Assembly (NCBI GenBank): GCA_046351215.1
Contig: JAXLYX010000033.1
Span: forward strand, 1 to 38,391
Source of the DNA: JAXLYX01 sp046351215
GTDB taxonomy: Bacteria > Myxococcota_A > Polyangia > Polyangiales > Houyiibacteriaceae
Direction of reading: 5' to 3'
DNA: 38,391 bases
Part shown: positions 6,426 through 15,300 of the stretch, piece by piece
How the letters are laid out: each line of letters starts with the position of its first letter
How positions within the stretch are numbered: the first letter of the stretch is position 1
Translations under genes and position numbers: made by a program
The notes under the pieces: generated by a model
Told to the model about the DNA's origin: nothing
What the model saw: the letters and a program-made list of their open reading frames with translations, nothing else
The model's database searches: none

Positions 6426-7105
6426 ACCGCGACCGGACCGAGCGCCTGCTGGATGCGGGCCTTCCGTTCCTCGAGGCGCGCGGCCACCTTCCGCCTCGCC
6501 TCCGCGACGAGCGCCGGATCGGCGACGCGCGGATGGCCCGAGCGGAACGGCGGGTCGGGATCGTATTCGAGCTCGAGCTCGATCGCCTTCGCCACGGGCT
6601 CGCCCGCGATCTCGGCGACGACGCGCAGCCCGAAGTCGATGCCGGCGGTCACGCCTCCCGCGGTGATGCGGTTGCGATCGACGACGACGCGCCGGTCGAC
6701 GGGCACCGCGCCGAACGCGGGCAAGAGGTCCATGTACGCCCAGTGCGTGGCCGCCTCGTAGCCCGCCAGCAGGCCCGCGGCCCCGAGCAGGAGAGAGCCC
6801 GTGCACACGGAGGTCACGTACCGAGCGCTCCCGGCCTGGCGGCGCAGGAACTCGAGGACCTCCGGATCGCTCATCAGCGCGACCTGGCCGTACCCGCCCG
6901 GGACGAAGACGAGGTCGAGCGCCGGGCAGGCGTCCATCCGCGTCGTCGGCAGGAGGCCGAGACCCGAGTCGCTGTGGACGGGCGAGAGCGTCTTCCAGAC
7001 GAGGTGCACGCGCGCGTCCGGCAGGCGGTGGAGGACCTCGAAGGGGCCCGTGAGGTCGAGCTGCGTGAGCTCGGGATAGAGCAGAAGACCGATTTCGAAG
7101 GGCAT
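6422..7105 (-). CDS. DJ-1/PfpI family protein, isonitrile-hydratase-like
   Basis: ATG 7105 follows GAGGAGATT at a good distance and starts the DJ-1 fold directly (MPFEIGLLLYPELTQLDLTG); the long open frame upstream is ignored. The 227-residue protein carries Asp17 (QLDLTGP) and the nucleophile elbow VTSVCTGSLLLGAAGLL with Cys101-Thr102, then ATHW. The same Asp17/Cys101/Thr102 arrangement is known for Pseudomonas isonitrile hydratase, which hydrates isonitriles to N-substituted formamides. The family also contains proteases, chaperones and glyoxalases, so the substrate is inferred. It is divergent from a GlxA-type regulator, itself built on a DJ-1 domain, and a palindrome sits between them. 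It is probably controlled by that regulator. Confidence 0.8.
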   Translation of the reverse strand: MPFEIGLLLYPELTQLDLTGPFEVLHRLPDARVHLVWKTLSPVHSDSGLGLLPTTRMDACPALDLVFVPGGYGQVALMSDPEVLEFLRRQAGSARYVTSVCTGSLLLGAAGLLAGYEAATHWAYMDLLPAFGAVPVDRRVVVDRNRITAGGVTAGIDFGLRVVAEIAGEPVAKAIELELEYDPDPPFRSGHPRVADPALVAEARRKVAARLEERKARIQQALGPVAV

Positions 7106-7145
7106 GGGGAATCTCCTCGGATCGGCATCTTGTGGTCCCGTGGTC

Positions 7146-7180
7146 TGGCAGGAATGACAGTGATCCTCTATTTTCTGCCA
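7146..7180. promoter_or_regulatory. Candidate operator palindrome between divergent genes
   Basis: TGGCAGGA (7146-7153) and TTCTGCCA (7173-7180) form an inverted repeat (7 of 8 pairs) spanning 35 bases. It lies in the 75-base space between the isonitrile-hydratase-like gene and the GlxA-type regulator, ending just before the ATG at 7181. Its position fits binding by a dimer that controls both genes. The right arm covers the place where a ribosome binding site would be, and none is seen. Confidence 0.45.
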
Positions 7181-8137
7181 ATGCCTCGCGTGCTGCTCCT
7201 CGCCTTCGATGGCGCCCAGACCCTCGACCTTCTCGGGCCGGCGGAGGTCTTCGCGATGGCGGCCCGGCTCTCGGGCACCCGGGCCTACGAGGTCCTGGCC
7301 GTCACCTCCGATGGCCGCACCATCCGCACGAGCTCGGGAATCCGCACGGAGACGATCTCGATCGCCGAAGCCGGCCTCGAGCCCTCGGACACGGTGCTCG
7401 CCGTCGGCGGGGACGAGGCGCCGCTCGTCGCCGCGCTGGCGGACCGCGAGCTCGTGGGTTTCCTGACCCGGGCGGCGACCGAGGCGCGTCGTGTGGGCTC
7501 GATCTGCTCGGGCGCCTTCCTGCTCGCGGCGACCGGGGCCCTCGACGGCCATCGGGCCGCGACGCATTGGGCGTCGTGCGATCGGCTCGCGGCCTTCCGT
7601 CCCTCCGTCGAGGTGGATCGGGAGGCGATCTTCGTGAAGGAGGGCAGGGTGTGGACCTCCGCGGGCGTGACCACGGGCCTCGACATGGCGCTCGCGATGG
7701 TCGAGGAAGACCTCGGGCGGCCGCTCGCCGACTCGGTCGCCGCGAGGCTCGTCCTGTACGTCCGGCGGCCGGGCCACCAATCGCAGTTCTCCGAGGCCCT
7801 CGTCGCCCAGACGGAAGGCTCCGACCCCCTGGGCGCCGCCATCGTCTGGGCCCGCGCGAACCTCCGGACGCTCGACGTCCCGCGGCTCGCGAAGCGCGCG
7901 GGGCTCTCGGTCCGCACGCTCCATCGCCGATCCCTCGAGCTCGTCGGCACCACGCCTGCCAAGCTCATCGAGCGCCTGCGCGTGGAGCACGCGCGCGCGC
8001 TGCTCGCGAAACGCGGCCGGTCCGCCAAGGTCGTCGCGGCCCAATGCGGCTTCGGGAGCCCGGACCGGATGCGGCGCGCGTTCGCCAGGGTTCTCGGGAT
8101 GGGGCCGAGGGAGTATCTTCTGCTCTTCGGAGACTGA
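7181..8137 (+). CDS. GlxA-family AraC-type transcriptional regulator
   Basis: Two in-frame ATGs exist (7154 and 7181). ATG 7181 is chosen because the protein then begins at the conserved strand (MPRVLLLAFDGAQTLDLLGP); neither has a good ribosome binding site. The 318-residue protein has an N-terminal DJ-1/PfpI-like domain (about 1-185) with RVGSICSGAFLLAATGAL and ATHWASCDRLA, and a C-terminal AraC DNA-binding domain (about 215-315) with two helix-turn-helix units: LDVPRLAKRAGLSVRTLHRR and AKVVAAQCGFGSPDRMRRAF, ending in MGPREYLLLFGD. Such proteins sense small molecules and activate nearby catabolic genes. The divergent isonitrile-hydratase-like gene is the likely target. Confidence 0.9.
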   Translation: MPRVLLLAFDGAQTLDLLGPAEVFAMAARLSGTRAYEVLAVTSDGRTIRTSSGIRTETISIAEAGLEPSDTVLAVGGDEAPLVAALADRELVGFLTRAATEARRVGSICSGAFLLAATGALDGHRAATHWASCDRLAAFRPSVEVDREAIFVKEGRVWTSAGVTTGLDMALAMVEEDLGRPLADSVAARLVLYVRRPGHQSQFSEALVAQTEGSDPLGAAIVWARANLRTLDVPRLAKRAGLSVRTLHRRSLELVGTTPAKLIERLRVEHARALLAKRGRSAKVVAAQCGFGSPDRMRRAFARVLGMGPREYLLLFGD

Positions 8138-8190
8138 GATAGGTACAGCATTCCGGAATTGTTCGGGAAACAGTCGTTTCGAAATCGGTA

Positions 8191-8218
8191 TTTACAGTTA
8201 CCCGATCCGCGCTAGGAT
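8191..8218 (+). promoter_or_regulatory. Probable sigma-70-type promoter of the 2Fe-2S reductase gene
   Basis: TTTACA (8191-8196) and TAGGAT (8213-8218) are spaced by 16 bases, each a good match to the vegetative hexamers, in an AT-rich patch of an otherwise GC-rich window. Transcription would begin near 8225, leaving an 89-base leader to the TTG start at 8314. A TTCCGGAA palindrome (8151-8158) and TTTCGAAA lie just upstream. Confidence 0.5.
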
Positions 8219-8313
8219 ACGCGCCGTGGACGTGCGGCGGCGAGGGCATGGTGCCGTCGCGCCGCCGTCCACGCGCTGCATCCCGCCGGTGCGGAAGGGA
8301 ATCGGAGGTCGTC

Positions 8314-9381
8314 TTGTTCGAGTTCCTCTTCGGACGCCGGGGTCCGTCGCACAGCCTCGTGATCGAAGGTCGCGACGAGCCGATCACGGTCAAGCCCCGC
8401 GAGACGATCCTCGAGGCCGCGTTGCGCGAGGGCTACGACTTCCCGAGCGACTGCCGGGGCGGCGCCTGTGGCACCTGCAAGTGCAAGCTCGTCGAGGGCA
8501 ACGTCAACGAGCTCAGCGACAAGAGCGTGGTGCTCGAGCCGCACGAGGTGAAGGCAGGCTTCATCCTCGCGTGCCAGAGCGTGCCGAAGAGCAACGTGAA
8601 GGTGGCCCTCGTCGCCGAGGAGCACGCGGGGCCGAAGCATCCGATCGTGCGCACGAAGGGCGTCGTCTCGAAGCGTCGGGCTCTGACGCACGACACCGTC
8701 GAGCTCGTGGTGCGCCTCGACTCCGCCCTCACCTACACCGCGGGACAGTACGCCCGGATCGTGGTGCCGAAGGTCGGCGCGATGGAGCGCTCGTATTCGT
8801 TCGCGCACGCGCCGAAGTCGGACCACGGCGAGCGAGAGGTCGCGTTCTACGTGCGCGAGGTCCCCGGCGGGGCCCTCTCTCCCTTCCTCGTCCGCGGCGA
8901 CGTCGAGGGCATGGCGATCCAGCTCGACGGACCGCACGGAGACTTCCGGCTCCGTGACGGCACGGGGCCGATCGTCACCGTGGCCGGAGGCTCCGGTCTC
9001 GCCCCCGTTCGCGCCATCCTCGAGCAGGCCGTCGCCGACCGGACGAAGCGGGCGCTCGTCTGTCTCTTCGGCGCGCGGACCCAGGCGGATCTCTACGAGC
9101 TCGACGCGCTTTCGGAGCTCGGTCGGCGCGCGAGTGGCTCGTTCGTGCTCGTCCCCGTGCTCTCCCACGAGCCGGAGGGCTCGTCGTGGACCGGCGAGCG
9201 CGGGTTCGTGACCTCGAAGCTCGCGTCGTACGTGACGGCGGACGCGCAGGTCTACCTCTGCGGCCCGCCGCCGATGATCGACGCGGGCCTCGCCGAGCTC
9301 GAGAAGCTCGGCGTCGGCCACGACCGCGTCTTCCACGACAAGTTCCTCGACGAGAGTCACCTCGCGAAGAAGAGCGTCTGA
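8314..9381 (+). CDS. 2Fe-2S ferredoxin/FAD/NAD(P)H oxidoreductase (oxygenase-reductase type)
   Basis: TTG 8314 is chosen because a strong GGAGG lies 6 bases before it; an in-frame ATG at 8248 would add 22 Arg-rich residues not typical of the family. The 355-residue protein has an N-terminal plant-type ferredoxin domain with Cys47, Cys52, Cys55 and Cys87 (DCRGGACGTCKC ... LACQ), an FAD domain (about 105-205) with the RSYSFAHAP motif, and an NAD(P)H domain (about 210-340) with VAGGSGLAPVRAIL and YLCGPPPMID. It passes electrons from NAD(P)H through FAD to the 2Fe-2S centre, as in reductase subunits of methane, toluene or benzoate oxygenases. No oxygenase gene is adjacent; the globin gene is about 3.5 kb away. 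The partner is unknown. Confidence 0.9.
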   Translation: MFEFLFGRRGPSHSLVIEGRDEPITVKPRETILEAALREGYDFPSDCRGGACGTCKCKLVEGNVNELSDKSVVLEPHEVKAGFILACQSVPKSNVKVALVAEEHAGPKHPIVRTKGVVSKRRALTHDTVELVVRLDSALTYTAGQYARIVVPKVGAMERSYSFAHAPKSDHGEREVAFYVREVPGGALSPFLVRGDVEGMAIQLDGPHGDFRLRDGTGPIVTVAGGSGLAPVRAILEQAVADRTKRALVCLFGARTQADLYELDALSELGRRASGSFVLVPVLSHEPEGSSWTGERGFVTSKLASYVTADAQVYLCGPPPMIDAGLAELEKLGVGHDRVFHDKFLDESHLAKKSV

Positions 9382-9435
9382 GCTCCGGGGGAGGGCGAGC
9401 TCCGCGCTGCTCCCCGGGGCCGCGCGGGACGCCCC

Positions 9436-10362
9436 TCAGTACGGGAAGAACTCGCCCGTGCGGTGCTCGCTGATCGACCAGAGCTTCTTGGCGGCCGCCT
9501 CGTCGCGCGAGGCGGCGCTCGACTGCATGACGGCCGGAACGCCTCGCGTCCCGAAGAGCTTGCTCGGTCCGACGTAGGCGGCGCCCGGGACGTCCTCGAC
9601 CGCCGCGTAGAGCGTCGGCCACGCGCCCATGTGCGCCGGCTGCGCGACGAGCCCGTTGCCCCAGACGAGGATCTTCGCGAGCCAGGGAGCCATGCGCGAG
9701 AGCGAGGTGCCCTGGGTGATCTGCGTCGCCGCCATGCCGGGGTGGCAGCCGACGGAGACGGTGCGGCGGTGCGTGAGCCGCAGCTTGCGCTCGAGCTCGT
9801 AGGCGAAGAGCAGGTTCGCCAGCTTGCTCGCCGCGTAGGCGCGCGAGGGGCTGTACCCCGAGACCATGTCGATGTCCTCGAGGTCGAGGTTCGCCCCGCG
9901 GTGGGTCAGGCTGCTCACCGTGACGACGCGCGCCGCGGGCGCGGACTCGAGGAGTGGGAGGAGGCGGAGCGTCAGGACGAAATGGCCGAAGTGGTTGGTC
10001 CCGATGTGGCTCTCGAAGCCATCCGGCGTGCGCCCTTCGGGCAGGCCCATCACGCCGGCGTTGTTCACGAGGACGTCGAGCTTGCGGTTCGTCATCGCGA
10101 GCTGGTCGGCGAAGTCCCGGACCGATGGGAGGTCCGCGAGGTCGAGCCTCATCGTGCGGGCGTTGGCCCCCGGGGCCAGGCGGTGGAGCTCGGCGAGGGC
10201 GCCCTCGGCCCGCTTCGGGTCCCGGCAGGCCAGGATGGTCTCCGCCCCCCTCCGGGCGAAGACGACGCCCGCCTCGAAACCGATTCCGCTGTTGCCGCCC
10301 GTGACGACGATGGTCTTGCCGTGCAGATCGGGAACGCTCGCTTCGCTGAACTCGGAACGCAT
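9436..10362 (-). CDS. SDR oxidoreductase, retinol-dehydrogenase/WWOX-like
   Basis: ATG 10362 gives a 308-residue protein. It begins with a short head, then LHGKTIVVTGGNSGIGFEAG (TGxxxGIG cofactor motif), then Arg after beta2 (LACRDPKRAEG), which favours NADP(H). LDVLVNNAGVMG is followed by the catalytic Ser (VTVSSLTHRG) and YAASK (RAYAASKLANLLFAYEL). The extended C-terminal part with VGCHPGMAATQI and a terminal FFPY matches the longer retinol-dehydrogenase-like SDR subgroup (about 300 residues). The substrate is likely a ketone, aldehyde or lipid alcohol; it cannot be named. It is convergent with the 2Fe-2S reductase gene (54-base gap holding an imperfect GC hairpin) and divergent from the PFOR module. 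Confidence 0.87.
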   Translation of the reverse strand: MRSEFSEASVPDLHGKTIVVTGGNSGIGFEAGVVFARRGAETILACRDPKRAEGALAELHRLAPGANARTMRLDLADLPSVRDFADQLAMTNRKLDVLVNNAGVMGLPEGRTPDGFESHIGTNHFGHFVLTLRLLPLLESAPAARVVTVSSLTHRGANLDLEDIDMVSGYSPSRAYAASKLANLLFAYELERKLRLTHRRTVSVGCHPGMAATQITQGTSLSRMAPWLAKILVWGNGLVAQPAHMGAWPTLYAAVEDVPGAAYVGPSKLFGTRGVPAVMQSSAASRDEAAAKKLWSISEHRTGEFFPY

Positions 10363-10598
10363 GCCGGTTTGTAGCCGTATCGGCGAGTCGAGTCGAGTGG
10401 ATCGCTCACGAAAACGAGCGGATTCCGTGAGGGCGCCCGAGGCGCTCCGCGCGCCGTCAACCGTTTCGGCGACGAGGCGCGAACGCCGCCCGATGACATC
10501 GATGCGAGGGGGGCGGGACGGCCTCGGACGCGCGGGGAGACCCCTCCGAGTCCGCGGGTAGGGTGACGTAGGTCGGGACGCGCGCATGCCGGATCTCG

Positions 10599-10627
10599 TT
10601 GGCGCACGGGGGGTCGGTGCGTATCGT
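10599..10627 (+). promoter_or_regulatory. Probable promoter of the PFOR module giving a leaderless mRNA
   Basis: TTGGCG (10599-10604) and TATCGT (10622-10627) are separated by exactly 17 bases. Transcription should start about 7 bases after the -10 box, at or next to the ATG at 10635. No Shine-Dalgarno sequence precedes that ATG. Together these suggest a leaderless transcript. The rest of the 272-base space back to 10363 contains only a short dyad (CGCTC-8-GAGCG at 10403-10420) and a GAGTC direct repeat. Confidence 0.5.
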
Positions 10628-10634
10628 CGCAACG

Positions 10635-12326
10635 ATGAGCCTGATCCCGAAGGACCTCACGCCCGTCTACAAGGCCACGGTCGCCAAAGGGACCGATGCG
10701 CGCCGTTGGCAACGGGCCGAGTACGTCAGCTTCCTCCCTCCGTGCAACGAGGGATGCCCCGCGGGCGAGAACGTGCAGCGATGGCTCTCGTTCGCGCAAG
10801 CGGGACGGTACCGCGAGGCCTTCGAGCTCTACGTCGAGGAGAATCCCCTCCCGGCGACGCACGGACGCGCCTGCTACCACCCCTGCGAGGACGCCTGCAA
10901 TCGCGGGAAGCTCGACTCCCCGATCGCGATCCATTCGGTCGACCGCTTCCTCGGCGACCTCGCGATCGAGCAGGGGTGGACGTTCCGTGCGGGCCCTCCG
11001 ACGGGCAAGCGGGTCCTCGTCGTCGGCGCCGGGCCCGGCGGGCTCTCCTGCGCCTATCACCTCCGGCGGCTCGGGCACGACGTCGAGATCCGCGACGCGC
11101 TGCCGGAGCCCGGCGGCATGCTCCGCTACGGGATCCCCGCCTATCGGCTGCCGCGCGAGATCGTCGACGCCGAGATCGCCCGCATCGTCGCGATGGGCGT
11201 GACGATCACCTGCGACCATCGCGTCGCGGACATCGTCGCCGAGAAGGAGGAGGGCGGCTTCGACGCGGTCTTCCTCGCGCTCGGAGCGCACGTCGGGAAC
11301 CACCTCGCCGTCTCCACCACCGACGCCAGCAAGATCCTCGACGCGATCGAGATGCTCGAGAGCGTCGAGCGCGGCGAGAAGCCCATGCTCGGACGCGTCG
11401 TGGCCGTGGTCGGCAGCGGCAACACCGCGATGGACGCGGCGCGCATCGCGAAGCGACTCGGGGCCGAAGAGGCCGTGCTCGTGGTCCGCACGCCGGAGGG
11501 CAAGGTCCGGGCCCATCGCGCCGAGGCCGAGGAGGCGTTCGCCGAGGGCGTGAAGGTGCAGTGGCTCTCGACGGTCGACCAGTTCCACGGCGACACGATC
11601 AAGGTCGAGAAGCTCGTGCTCGGCCCCGACGGGAAGACCTACGTGGGCTCGGGGACGTTCGAGACGGTCCAGGCCGACTCCCTCGTGCTCGCGGTCGGCC
11701 AGCACGCGGACGTCGGCTTCCTGCGCTCGATCGAAGGCATGCGCTTCTCCTCGGGCGACACGCTCGCTGTCGACGATCAGATGGGCACGGGCGCGGCGGG
11801 CATCTTCGCGGGCGGCGATCTGATCGGCGGCGCGCGGACGATGACGGCGGCGGTGGGGCACGGGAAGCGCGCGGCCCGCTGCATCGACGCGTACCTGCGC
11901 GGCACCACGTTCGCGCGCCCGCCGAAGCGTCCCGTCGTCCACTACGAGCAGCTCAACCTTCCCGTCTACCTCGACGCCGATCGACGCGAGGAGCCCCGGC
12001 TCCCGCTCGAGCAGCGCACGGGCTTCGAGGAGGTCGTGAAGGGACTCACGGAGCCCGAGGTCCGCTACGAGGCGGAGCGCTGCCTCTCGTGCGGCAACTG
12101 CTACGAGTGCGACAACTGCTACGCGGCCTGCCCCGAGCAGGCGATCGTGAAGCTCGGCAAGGGGCGTGGGTACAAGGTCGACCTCGACCTCTGCACCGGG
12201 TGCGCGGTCTGTTACGAGCAATGCCCCTGCCACGCCATCGAGATGACGCCCGAGCCCACGCTCGAGGCGCCGCACGGTCTCGTGGGCGAGCCCACCGTCC
12301 CCCGAAGGTTCAAGGTCCGGCCGTGA
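10635..12326 (+). CDS. GltD-like NAD(P)H:ferredoxin-type oxidoreductase with C-terminal 2x[4Fe-4S]
   Basis: ATG 10635 gives 563 residues. The N-terminal Fe-S domain has CNEGCPAGENV and GRACYHPCEDACNRG, the two Cys clusters of glutamate synthase small subunits. An FAD site (VVGAGPGGLSCAYHL) and an NAD(P) site (VAVVGSGNTAMDAARIAKRL) follow, with GTGAAGIFAGGDLIGG near the end of the fold. Past the usual GltD end there is a ferredoxin domain: CLSCGNCYECDNCYAACP and LCTGCAVCYEQCP. It lies 22 bases before the pyruvate:ferredoxin oxidoreductase gene, with no glutamate synthase large subunit present. The likely role is to move electrons between ferredoxin (or PFOR) and NAD(P)H rather than to make glutamate. 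That role is inferred from context; the domains are seen directly. Confidence 0.88.
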   Translation: MSLIPKDLTPVYKATVAKGTDARRWQRAEYVSFLPPCNEGCPAGENVQRWLSFAQAGRYREAFELYVEENPLPATHGRACYHPCEDACNRGKLDSPIAIHSVDRFLGDLAIEQGWTFRAGPPTGKRVLVVGAGPGGLSCAYHLRRLGHDVEIRDALPEPGGMLRYGIPAYRLPREIVDAEIARIVAMGVTITCDHRVADIVAEKEEGGFDAVFLALGAHVGNHLAVSTTDASKILDAIEMLESVERGEKPMLGRVVAVVGSGNTAMDAARIAKRLGAEEAVLVVRTPEGKVRAHRAEAEEAFAEGVKVQWLSTVDQFHGDTIKVEKLVLGPDGKTYVGSGTFETVQADSLVLAVGQHADVGFLRSIEGMRFSSGDTLAVDDQMGTGAAGIFAGGDLIGGARTMTAAVGHGKRAARCIDAYLRGTTFARPPKRPVVHYEQLNLPVYLDADRREEPRLPLEQRTGFEEVVKGLTEPEVRYEAERCLSCGNCYECDNCYAACPEQAIVKLGKGRGYKVDLDLCTGCAVCYEQCPCHAIEMTPEPTLEAPHGLVGEPTVPRRFKVRP

Positions 12327-12348
12327 GCCGATCCGTGGAGAGCGTGCG

Positions 12349-15300
12349 ATGACGACAGCCACGATGGACGGCAACACCGCGGCGGCCCACGTCGCCTACC
12401 GCGTCAACGAGGTCTGCGCGATCTACCCGATCACGCCCTCGTCGGTGATGGCGGAGCTCGCGGACGCCTGGGCCTCGCAGGGGGTACCGAATCTCTGGGG
12501 CAACGTCCCCGTCGTGCAGCAGATGCAGTCGGAGGGCGGCGCGGCGGGCACCGTCCACGGTGCGCTCCAGTCCGGGGCGCTCACGACGACGTTCACGGCC
12601 TCGCAGGGCTTCCTGCTCATGTTGCCGAACATGTACAAGATCGCCGGCGAGCTGACGCCGACGGTCTTCCACGTGGCGGCACGCTCGGTGGCGACGCAGG
12701 CGCTCTCGATCTTCGGCGATCACTCGGACGTGATGAGCGCGCGGATGATCGGCTTCGCGATGCTCGGCTCGGCCTCGGTCCAGGAGGCGCACGACTTCGC
12801 CCTGATCGCGCAGGCCGCGACGCTCGCCTCGCGCATCCCGTTCGTGCACTTCTTCGACGGGTTCCGGACGTCGCACGAGGAGAACAAGATCGAGGTGCTC
12901 TCGGACGCGCAGATCCGCGCGATGATCGACGACGAGCACGTCCGGTTCCACCGCGAGCGCGCGCTCTCGCCCGAGCATCCGGTGGTCCGCGGGACGGCCC
13001 ACAACCCCGACACGTTCTTCCAGGCGCGCGAGACCGCGAACCCCTTCTACGCGAAGGTGCCGGCCGCCGTGCAGGAGGCGATGGACCGCTTCGCCGCGAT
13101 CGCCGGACGTCGGTACCGGCTCTTCGAGTACGAGGGCCACGCGGAGGCGGAGCGAGTCGTCTTCGCCATCGGCTCGTCGACCGACGTGCTCGGCGAGACG
13201 GCGGCCTACCTGGCGGCGCGCGGCGAGAAGGTCGGCGTGGTGAAGGTTCGGCTCTACCGTCCGTGGTCCGAGGAGCACCTGCTCGCGGCCTTGCCGAAGA
13301 CGGTTCGCTCGATCGCCGTGCTCGACCGCACGAAGGAGCCGGGCGGGCCCGGAGAGCCCCTCTACCTCGACGTGCTGACGACCCTGGCGCGGGCCTCGGG
13401 GGACGGACGCCTCGCGTCGATGCCGCGCGTGATCGGCGGACGCTACGGACTCTCGTCGAAGGACTTCGACCCCGCGATGGCGAAGGCGGTCTTCGACGAG
13501 CTCGCGAAGCCCTCGCCGAGGAACGGCTTCACCGTCGGCATCGTCGACGACGTCGGCGGGACGAGCCTCGAGGTCGATCCCCACTTCGACATCGAATCCG
13601 AGGACGTGGTCCGGGCGCTCTTCTTCGGGCTCGGCGCGGACGGCACGGTCGGCGCGAACAAGAACTCCGTGAAGATCCTGGCGGGCGACGGCGACCGCTA
13701 CGCCCAGGGTTACTTCGTCTACGACTCGAAGAAGAGCGGCTCGTACACGATCTCCCATCTGAGGTTCGGGCCCCGGCCGATCCGCGCTCCCTACCTCATC
13801 CGGTCCGCGAGCTTCGTCGGCGTCCACAAATTCGACTTCCTCTTCAAGATGGACGTGCTCGGGCCGGCCGCCGAAGGGGCGACGGTGCTGCTCAACAGCC
13901 CCTATCCGGCGCCCGAGACGTGGGCCGCGCTGCCGGAGCGGGCCCAGCGGCAGATCCTCGAGAAGAAGCTCCGCGTGTACGTGACCGATGCGTCGGCCGT
14001 CGCGATCGAGCTCGGTCTCGGGAGCCGGATCAACACGATCCTCCAGACCTGCTTCTTCGCGCTCTCCGGCGTGCTCCCGCGCGACGAGGCCATCGCGCGG
14101 ATCAAGGAAGAGACGGCGCGCACCTACGATCGCAAGGGCGCCGAGGTCATCCGGAAGAACTTCGCGGCGATCGACGGGGCGCTCGCCGGCCTCCACGAGC
14201 TGCCGATCGTCGAGGGAGCGAGGGGACGCGCCCTGCCGGACGTCGTGCCCGCGACGGCTCCGGAGTTCGTCCGGCGCGTCACCGCCCGCATGCTCGAGGG
14301 CCGGGGCGACGCCATCCCCGTCGGCGAGATGCCGATCGACGGGACGTATCCGAGCGGAACGACCCAGTACGAGAAGCGGAACATCGCGGAGGAGGTCCCG
14401 GTCTGGGATCCCGATCTCTGCATCCAGTGCGGGCAGTGCGCGATCGTCTGTCCCCACAGCGTGATCCGGGCGAAGTACTACGACGCCTCGCGCCTCGAGG
14501 GCGCTCCGGAGTCCTTCCAGGCGGCGCCGATCAACGCGCGAGGCTTCCCGGGGTCCCGGTACACGCTCCAGGTCTACGTGGAGGACTGCACGGGCTGCGG
14601 CGTCTGCGTGGAGAACTGCCCGTCTCATGCCGTCGACACGCCGGGGCGACGCGCGATCCACATGGAGCCCCGCCTCGACGTGCTCGAGCGGGAGCGGGAG
14701 CGCATCTCCTTCTTCGAGACGCTGCCGTGGCCCGACCGCGCGCGAGTGAATTTCGCGAACGTGCGCGGCGTGCAGTTCCTCCGGCCCCTCTTCGAGTTCC
14801 CCGGCGCCTGCGCCGGCTGCGGCGAGACGCCCTACCTGAAGCTCGTGTCGCAGCTCTTCGGCGATCGGCTGCAGATCGCCAACGCCACCGGGTGTTCGTC
14901 GATCTACGGAGCGAACCTCCCGACCACCCCGTGGGCGACGGATGACGCCGGACGCGGCCCCGCCTGGTCGAACTCGCTCTTCGAGGACAACGCCGAATTC
15001 GGGCTCGGATACCGCATCGCGATCGACAAGCAGACGGAGATCGCCGAGGGGCTGCTCCGCAAGCTCGCGAGCGAGCTCGGCGACGGCCTCGTCACGGCGC
15101 TGCTCGAGGCGCCGCAGATCACGGAGTCGGACTTCCGCGTCCAGCGCGATCGCGTCGATGCGCTGAAGACGAAGCTGCGCTCGCTCGGGGAGCGTCCCGA
15201 GGCGAAGAGGCTGCTCCCCCTCGCGGACTTCTTCGTGCGCCGTTCCGTCTGGATCGTCGGGGGCGACGGCTGGGCCTACGACATCGGCTACGGCGGGCTC

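Noticed and set aside
9388..9415. Bidirectional terminator between the 2Fe-2S reductase and SDR genes
   Set aside because: GGGGAG/CTCCCC pairs, but the loop is 16 bases, the next pair is mismatched and no T-run follows; too weak to annotate.
10403..10420. CGCTC-8-GAGCG dyad in the PFOR/SDR divergent space
   Set aside because: Five-base arms are expected by chance in DNA of this composition; noted in the promoter entry only.
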